A DNA stretch of 64,000 bases, taken from contig OZ038392.1 in assembly GCA_964036045.1 (NCBI GenBank), forward strand, positions 34,795,330 through 34,859,329, written 5' to 3'. Source of the DNA: Eutreptiella sp. 'Long Island Sound 2002'. Taxonomy: Eukaryota > Euglenozoa > Euglenophyceae > Eutreptiales > Eutreptiaceae. Position 1 is the stretch's first letter, and every line of letters begins with the position of its first letter. This document shows positions 57,225-64,000 of this stretch, in pieces. The position numbers and the translations under genes are program-made. The notes below the pieces were generated by a model. It was not told the origin of the DNA, ran no database searches, and was given only the letters and a program-made list of their open reading frames with translations.

Positions 57225-58745
57225 CACCTCGCAGAGGTTGTTAGATCAAAGCCAGGCAGGCGTATATATGGGGAAAATGCCACATACCCCCCCATTTTGG
57301 CCATTTTGGGGCTATTCGCGTACCCTACCCCAAGGGGTTGAATTGATAGTTTAACCCCTTGTAAAATCATTATTTTGTCCAATAAATGCATCCCCCAATG
57401 AGTTTTTGGTCCGGACCCCCCCAGACCCCCCCCACTTGAAACCCACTTTTTTCAGGTTTCGAGGGAGGGGGGGGGGGTGGGGGGGGGTCAAAAAATGACC
57501 CCCCCTTTTTTTGGGTCGAAAATCATGAATCTTTTGGTTTTTTTCGATTTTGAGCCGAAAAAGTGTTTCCGGCTCCCGACTCTATGGGGTTTGTATGGGG
57601 CGGAGTGGGACGAGCGCTTATGCAGTTTATGCACTTTTCAGCCATTTATGCTATGTTGGCGGTTTTGGCAACCTCGGTGACCCCGTGGTATCCACTTTGA
57701 GGGCTGCGAGTGGGGATGTTGTGACAGTATATGCCTACTAGGATACGAAAGGACGTTTTTTGCAGTGTCTAGCCTTGCCTAGGGCCGTTCACAACCCGTG
57801 CCAAAGACGCGAAATGACTGTTTCCACCAATAATGGCCTAGTGAATGGGGAGGTGCACAACCTGCTTATGCAGTTTTTTACCCCAGGCAGCTCAAAAATC
57901 GAAGTTTTCGAAACTTGTTTTTTTGATATTGTGACAACCCAAAATGACATTTCAAGCTATGCAAAGCATGTTTTAGGCCGTATTTACGTGTTTTTCACCC
58001 TATTTGGGTGTTAGGTCCGGGGGGGGGGGGGGGGTCTCCCAAGGGATTGGTACACAACCTGCTTATGCAGTTTTTCACCCCGGACAGCTCAAAAATCGAA
58101 GTTTCCGAAACTTCTTTTTTTGATATTGTGACCACACAATATGACCATCCAAGGTATGTAAAGCATGTTTTAGGCCGTATTTACGTGTTTTTCAGCCGAT
58201 TTGGGAGTCAGGTCCGGGGGGGGGGGGGGGGCTCCCAAGGGTTTGGTACACAACCTGCTTATGCAGTTTGTCACCCAAGGCAGCTCAAAAATCGAAGTTT
58301 TCGAAACTTGTTTGTTTGATATTGTGACCACCTAAAATGACCATCCAAGGTATGTAAAGCATGTTTTAGGCCGTATTTACATGTTTTTCACCCTATTTGG
58401 GTATTGGGTTAGGGGGGGGGGGTCTCCCAAGGGATTGGTACACAACCTGCTTATGCAGTTTTTCACCCCGGACAGCTCAAAAATCGAAGTTTTCGAAACT
58501 TGTTTTTTTGATATTGTCATCACCCAAAATGACCATTCAAGCAATGTAAAGCATGTTTTAGCCCGTATTTATGTAGGTTCCATCCTATTTTGGGTGTGTT
58601 TTGCTCGGGGTAGATTCTCTGCGAGGTGGACTTGCCGAAGGCAATAGAATTTGAAATTAACCCCTTGCAAAATCATTATTTTGTCCAATGAACGCATCTG
58701 CAAAGAGTTGTTTGGCGGGAACCCCCTAGACCCCTCCCACTTGAA
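57225..58745 (+). repeat. last satellite unit and array edge
   Basis: Head, monomers and tail (right end 58617-58628). The linker then leads into a diverged head-like fragment (ACCCCTTGCAAAATCATTAT onward) that fades out near 58745, the edge of the array. Confidence 0.75.
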
Positions 58746-59273
58746 ACCCACTCTTCTGGGACTTCATTTTGTGCCATTTTGTGACATTTTGTGACTCCAG
58801 TTTGTGACTGACTGTGTGCTTGTACAAAATTCTGCACCTAAACTTGGAAGCATATCTTCTGCAATCTGGGCCCGAATTCGGAAGCAAAATTCCTGAGATC
58901 ACTAGAGGCAAATTAAACTTAGAAGCGGACTCAGGGGCTCAATGCCGATTTCGAGGAATGGGGGCGGGGGTCGGAATTGGACAGAGTATTGATGCAGGCC
59001 AGTTGCATCCCATAAGCAACTGTTTCGTCATTCATTCCGTGTCGCTAGCACAGCATGACACAAATGTTGCCATAACACAAGAATTGCGACCGCAGGGCAA
59101 AGCAACACAGTCTCCGCTGCACTGGTGATTGTGAGTGGCTGAATATTTCATCTTGCTGCTGTGATGGTCTGATCTCATGGCAAAACTGGATCTGGGTGGG
59201 ACTCCAACACTCACCCATGGCAGACAAGAAAGGCACAGCAGTTCCCAGTGGCCATGACCGCAACCCAAACAAC
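58746..59273. other. no supported gene
   Basis: Single-copy-looking transition from the satellite. No exon recognised. Confidence 0.5.
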
Positions 59274-59369
59274 CTGTCAAGGCCTGCCCATTTGAAGGAA
59301 GCAGCTTGATGTTCATCTCAAACTGCGTCAACATGGGACCAATATTCTGGGCTGCTCCGCCAACCACAG
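59274..59369 (-). CDS. candidate internal exon, unknown protein
   Basis: Acceptor GATGCTGGACAG and donor ACAG|GTTGTT enclose 96 bp with intron phase 1 on both sides and one clear open reading: VVGGAAQNIGPMLTQFEMN then IKLLPSNGQALT. It is protein-like, with a Gly/Ala turn and amphipathic helix. No partner exons or family identified. Confidence 0.4.
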
Positions 59370-59374
59370 CTGTC

Positions 59375-60400
59375 CAGCATCAAGGCCTGCAACTGTAGCT
59401 GCCATTCCATGCCACACCACAGCCACATTTCCAATGCAAGCAACCATACCACCCCCAGCCTGTACAAGGTGCCATCACTCAATCCTGTCTGTAAAATGGA
59501 AAGATGTGGCCATCCCCCTTCTGCCTGGCTCACTGTTCACCTTTGTGTGCCGCTTTCGCAGCCATCGCGATGAAATGATGCGTTACCAAAAGCGTTCCCC
59601 TTCAGCCCACCACCACCATCACCACCACCACCACCACCACATGGCCTCGTCCTTGGTGGCTAGTTTGACCCTGTGTTCCCTTGTGCGACCCATGGGTTAC
59701 ATGGAGACAGCGATTGAGGGGGGAGGGGGGTCGAAATGCGTCTCTCGTTGATCCTGACCTACCGAGCTCAGAAACCTTTGTTTTGGCCTCAGAGCTGGGA
59801 CCCCTAGATGGGTGACAGAAACTGACTGCGGGAACAAAAACAATCCAAAAACAACCCAGAAATGCAAACAACACTCACCTGTGAAACTTCTGAGAGTTGG
59901 GTGCCATCCTTCTAAGCACTAAAATGAGTCTGCCCCTCAATACAATTCATTCATCAAAGGCAAGATCGGGGTTTGACTCACTAGCAGCAGCCAAACAGCA
60001 AGCGGAAGTGCTGATTGCAGGTGTGTCATCCAAAAGAGCCCCCCCGAGTGCAGAGATATGTCAAAATCGAGGTGATTTCCATTGAAAAACGCCCAGGTAT
60101 GTGCCCATGCGCATTATGCCTGGGCCGATGCCTTGGGCCAGGCGCATGTATGACCAATACCTTTGCGCTACCTTATCCCTGATTCCTACAGACGGCAATG
60201 CCCTGTGCTTATGGGGATATCAAAGAAATACTGAATGCCCTTGCCCATGCCTCTCTGTGGCAACTCTATGCCTGTCCCATGCCATGCCTGTCTTTTGTGT
60301 CGTACAAGACCAGTGTTTGCGTGCAGCTGCCAACCAACAGACGACTCAGTGAACGCAACTTCAACATGAATGACAAAAAAGACACAACGCTGTACGAACC
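59375..60400. other. no supported gene
   Basis: Contains a CAC/CAT trinucleotide run (59609-59640). No exon with good boundaries. Confidence 0.45.
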
Positions 60401-60401
60401 C

Positions 60402-60947
60402 TTACTGCAAGTCCCCGGCGGGAATCCATGATAGAACAACTAGGCCATTCGGGGGCTGGCATTTCCTAGCATAATCCCTGAAAGCCGCCAAGCATCCCTG
60501 GCAATCTAAAGGCCGTGATGAAGGTGGTTCCCCAGAAATCAACGTCCACTCTCCAAAACTCAGGCCCAGCGTGAGTGGGGGGGATAATTGTTGGGGAAAA
60601 TATATGGCCCTTTTCCAGACCCCCAGCTTTGAGGCCCCATTCCACGGCAAGCCAAAAAAAATGTTTTTGGATCCCGTTACGCCTGCACCTATGCCGACAA
60701 ACATATACTGTCGGCTACTGGCCAACTGGCGTCGGCTGACCAACTGCCGTCGAGCACCACAATCCTGCCATGCACCACCGCAGGCTCTCCTAAAAAAAAA
60801 TTCCTCATTCCTGAGCCAGCCCTGCTCCCTCCTCCCACCTCTGTGCAGGAGGCTCTCACCTCCCTTATGGAGGTAAGGTGCAGCCCTGCCTGCAACCACA
60901 ACCGCCTCACTGCAATCGTGCTCATCGTCCCTGACCGTCCATGGCAA
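60402..60947 (-). other. 181-codon open frame, coding uncertain
   Basis: The minus-strand frame is protein-like in its second half (YMFVGIGAGVTGSKNIFFGL, KRAIYFPQQLSPPLTLGLSF), ending at 60402. The plus strand is also open at 60571-60876 with plausible composition. Strand cannot be decided by eye. No family recognised. Confidence 0.28.
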
Positions 60948-60949
60948 CT

Positions 60950-61815
60950 GCCCTTGTCCAAAATGCAGTCATGTTCGATCTCACGGAGTTTACAGTGCCT
61001 TACTTTACGGTGCCTTGCCTGATATCCCAAATCCCCTTGCCATAGACGATGAAGTCATGACATGACGTAGGGTTGCTTTCATTCCCTCCTTCTAACAGAC
61101 ACGGGTCAGAGGGATGCCAACGTACCCAGGCCTGCCCCCCCCCCTCCCGCCCCAATGGGGTCACACTACAGGCATCCATGCATCTGGTTGGCGCAAATCT
61201 ACTGGACGCGTGCCGAAAGTGGGCAGGGAAAATCAAGTATGGTCTGGGAACCCAAATTTTGTGCACCAAAAATGGCCCAACAGAAAGGTTCCTTGCCTAT
61301 AATATCAGTATTCCCCATTCTAAATATTTTTGACCGCCATTTTTGCCAGACCTGCACAAAGCCCCTAGGTGTACGACATTGTCGCAAGGATGGATGAATG
61401 GACACATGAATGCGTGCCATATCGCTCGCTTCAGGTATCAGGTAAGCATTAGGTTAATAGAATTCAAATAAGTAGCAAGGGGGGTCCTGTTGAACTGGTG
61501 TTGGGGTCAGAGTGTGGCTGATTCCAGCATGAGAAAAAGTGGCGAGCTGGCTTTTTTTGGCTCGGCCAGTGTTTTCATTGTGTGCCAAAAAGGCGATTTC
61601 TCTGTGAATTTTTCTGTTGGCTGGAGCAAAGTTTGTCCCAAGATACCTGCTGGCCCTTACCCACATGCGACCCGCACAGGGGCAGACTCTGTGGAACACA
61701 GGGCGCGTGTTTGTGGGGTGCAATCATGTTGATGGGCTACAGAATGGTGTGCATTTTGAAATCTGGAGGGATGGATTGATGACCCATCTGCATTTGTATG
61801 TTGGGGAGAAGCCAC
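60950..61815. other. no supported gene
   Basis: Short frames on both strands only. A C run lies at 61135-61143. Confidence 0.45.
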
Positions 61816-61817
61816 AG

Positions 61818-62174
61818 CTAAGCACAGGGCCCAAGCGACTCCAAAATTTTCGGCATCAGTTTGGGGTCCTGCAGCTCTGAGAAATGGACCACACTTCGGA
61901 ACTGCTGCAGGCAGGCGCTCTCTGGCGGACCGTCCCCGACGATGGATTCCTGCAGCGTCAGCTTCTTTCCACGCACATGCACGTCCCAGCGACTGCCAGG
62001 CATTGTGTTGTGGTCGCAGTTATTCATGAGGGTCACCCTGGGGAGCTCCCGGCACCAGACCTCTGCTGTGGAGTAGAGGGTGGCGCAGGCAATCAGCAGA
62101 AGGCTGTTGCTGCACTGCATGAATCGGCAGATATGGGCTTGCTTGCAGGGGCATGAGCCCACCAGCCAGTACAC
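61818..62174 (-). CDS. candidate terminal exon of a Cys-rich protein
   Basis: A strong acceptor (CTTCCCTCCCTGTTGCATGTTGCAG without its first five bases) opens a phase-0 reading of 118 codons to a stop at 61818. It starts VYWLVGSCPCKQAHICRFMQ, with Cys at CPC..HIC...C, and continues through TLYSTAEVWCRELPRVTL to VVHFSELQDPKLMPKILE. A plus-strand frame (61884-62156) is open too, but it has no comparable splice evidence. The cysteine spacing hints at metal binding, but no family is recognised. Confidence 0.42.
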   Translation of the reverse strand: MYWLVGSCPCKQAHICRFMQCSNSLLLIACATLYSTAEVWCRELPRVTLMNNCDHNTMPGSRWDVHVRGKKLTLQESIVGDGPPESACLQQFRSVVHFSELQDPKLMPKILESLGPCA

Positions 62175-62819
62175 CTGCAACATGCAACAGGGAGGGAAGT
62201 ACAATTGACTTGCAGACCCCACTAGAAACATGCACAGGCAGGGCAGCCCTCCACCACAAAAAACCAGCCGACAAAACCGCAACCCCCCTCCAACCCTTGT
62301 CGGCTGAGGGCTGTCCTCAACAGAACCAAAAAAATGCCATGATTCTTGAGGACAGTCCTGTGCGTAGAGCATGCCGGGCGCATGTACACACCATGCGGAC
62401 GACGGAAATGTATCCGCAGACATACATCAATGTGTGGAACCTGCAGGCCAACTTCGAAGATCCAAACTCAGAAGGTCCCCAGGCACGTTAACAATCTGGA
62501 AACCTGTTGTTAATGTTGGTTGGTTGGTATCGGCCAGGGAGGGAGCCATCAAATTGTGGTGCCACTGTGTCCCTCCTCGGAAGGTCCCTCCAGCATGATA
62601 CCACCGGAATTTGCTATCAGCGGGTCGATACCTGGCCCTCGCACACTTGAGCCTGGAGGGCCTTGAGAGGGCGACGGGACAGGGCCGCAGGACACATTCA
62701 AATCATAGAGCGGGGCTACTGCAGGGCGAACGCGTTCTCAAACCGTAGCGTAGTGTAGTGTAGGCTCCATTACCAACTGTCTACTGGAGGGAACTGGATC
62801 CTGGAACGGAAAATCCCAC

Positions 62820-62972
62820 ATCACTCCTGTCACGTGGGTCCCAGGGCTGTCTGGGGTTGTTCATGAGCTGTAGGCGCTCAGTCCAGTCAGAGTCCATGTT
62901 CCCAAACACAGCAGTACCATAATTGATCATACAGGTCTGTGCATCCCTCATTCCGCTATTACCTCTGTGGCT
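62820..62972 (-). CDS. candidate upstream exon of a Cys-rich protein
   Basis: The open frame reads MRDAQTCMINYGTAVFG, then NMDSDWTERLQLMNNP and RQPWDPRDRSD, up to a GAT|GTGGGA donor in phase 0. Upstream a CCACAG acceptor is plausible, so the 5' edge is approximate. It fits in phase onto 61818-62174. If unspliced, the frame stops at 62781. Confidence 0.35.
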
Positions 62973-62974
62973 CC

Positions 62975-64000
62975 TTAACTCGGTGGTCACTGCTGGGCCT
63001 TGTTTTGTCAGCGATGATGGCCTGCATGCGACTACGCATATCATATCTCGACCTCTGGACCTGTGAGACCTGCTTGCAGCTGGCACTTCATCAGCCGGCT
63101 CTGCAAGTCGTGACAGGTCATGCTACCACACCCTAATTCTAATTCTAAGGAATTCTGAGGGGAGCGGGGAGGGATGCTTCAAGCCCCGCTTCAAAGGACT
63201 CGAAAATCTATGGTCTTTCTCAGGCCTCCCCCCCCCCCCCGGGCGCCCCAGTGGCTGGTCTTCAGCAACAGGATGCCCATACAACTCTCTTGACACAGCC
63301 AGGGACTGCATTCACAAATTCAAAACGAATTTATGCATAATTTTCCCGGCACCAATTTTCCGGGTACTGTTTTGCACTCTAATATGCTGCAAGGCCCAAT
63401 GTATCTGTGTTAGGACACCCCAAGAACTCTAATATTTCAAGGCCACAAGCTGTGCCATCCAGACTTGATCTAATCCAAGATGATCGCATGCTTTCATGCA
63501 TTATCAGAACACATTTCAAGGTTGTTACGGGCTATTCTTAGACTGGGCGCAGATGTTTCGCCCCATGTCTACACATTAATGTTCCATTGCAGGCTAGGGC
63601 CCTGCTCTTCATAGGTTCTACTGCTCGGGGGCTGGGGGGGCTCATTTGGTGTCAGCAAACCTTTGGGATAGAAAAATTTGGCAGTGAAAATTTGGTGCCA
63701 TTTCTCAAATGCCATTTGGAAAAATCTGTTTGCCCAATGAAGGAAGGCACACATTAATCATGCACACACCATGAGTTCTTGTTGTAAAGAGACTGTCCAA
63801 CAGTACAACAGCACTTGCTGTAACAGAAAGCTTACTGAGGCACAATTTGGCAATCCCAGCAATCCGAAATAGGACCACTCTCCATGCGAAGGCACAGGAC
63901 ACAAGCGACTAGATGCAATACCATAGAACACAAACCCGGGCAGGTGGGAGGGCACTTAAAAACATACTCCTTTGGAAGGAAGGGAACAAAGCGGGAAAGT
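62975..64000. other. no supported gene
   Basis: Includes a C run (63227-63240) and AT-richer sequence towards the end. No convincing exon. Confidence 0.45.

Larger units (their letters stand above)
29370..58745. repeat. G-run satellite domain (190-200 bp monomers with heads and tails)
   Basis: A continuous repeat domain. The monomer contains, in order: GGTACACAACCTGCTTATGCAG (without its last two bases), TTTTTCACCC, the near-palindrome GAAGTTTTCGAAACTTG, TGACCATCCAAGGTATGTAA, TTAGGCCGTATTTACGTG, CACCCTATTTGGGTATTAGG and then a run of about 9-30 G. Starts at 30757, 30952, 31150, 31345 and 31542 give periods of 195-198. Monomer blocks alternate with a head of about 650 bp and, often, a tail. 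By length I estimate 90-100 monomers. G runs are always on the plus strand. Probably constitutive heterochromatin; a centromeric role is only a possibility. Confidence 0.93.

Noticed and set aside
29370-58745. CRISPR array
   Set aside because: Repeats are 190-200 bp, contiguous and eukaryotic in context, with no unique spacers or cas genes.

Overview
The window is nuclear DNA of a eukaryote. It has split genes with canonical GT-AG introns, a MAP-kinase-type kinase, hAT-type and Mutator-like DNA transposons, CA/CAA microsatellites and very long G runs. There are no bacterial operons, ribosome-binding sites or dense ORFs. The species cannot be fixed from the sequence; an alga or other protist with a repeat-rich genome is my inference. 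Almost all recognisable coding exons lie on the minus strand, and most of the window is non-coding.

1-4.9 kb: a small hAT-type element (399-2107) with an exact 8-bp target duplication. It carries the C-terminal part of a transposase followed, after a frameshift, by a SAP domain. Next come inverted, CCCA/G-rich repeats and tRNA-like fragments. 4.9-7.5 kb: the first two exons of a MAP-kinase-like gene, covering the N-lobe only. 7.5-19 kb: mostly non-coding, with scattered candidate exons, an in-frame 126-bp duplication and dispersed direct repeats.

19.1-25.6 kb: a two-exon gene for a basic, coiled-coil-ended nuclear-type protein. Its 5.5-kb intron holds a 2.1-kb element with terminal inverted repeats, a 10-bp target duplication and a Ulp1/C48-type peptidase ORF (19960-22087). 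The intron also holds a diverged inverted duplication with about 220-bp arms. 25.9-29.3 kb: a terminal exon, a small MITE, two perfect 16-bp hairpins and diverged non-coding repeats.

29.37-58.75 kb: one continuous satellite domain. The basic unit is a 190-200 bp monomer with a run of about 9-30 G, always on the plus strand. Blocks of monomers are bounded by a head of about 0.65 kb that begins with CACCTCGCAGAG and a tail that ends with its reverse complement, so the array looks like tandemly amplified TIR-ended elements. From 34.28 kb this becomes a higher-order repeat of about 3.45 kb, repeated six times. Each copy contains a 623-bp non-satellite cassette with an AATAAA signal. Copies 2-4 look almost identical, and copy 5 is rearranged and contains a 200-N assembly gap (50200-50399).

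58.8-64 kb: sparse minus-strand candidate exons (59274-59369; 61818-62174 joined in phase to 62820-62972), otherwise unassigned.

No metabolic pathway or operon-like cooperation is visible. The interest lies in the mobile and satellite DNA: two unrelated transposons share the same 85/86-bp tandem repeat with intron-like ends, each immediately 5' of a truncated ORF, and the G-run satellite has TIR-bounded, cassette-carrying higher-order structure.
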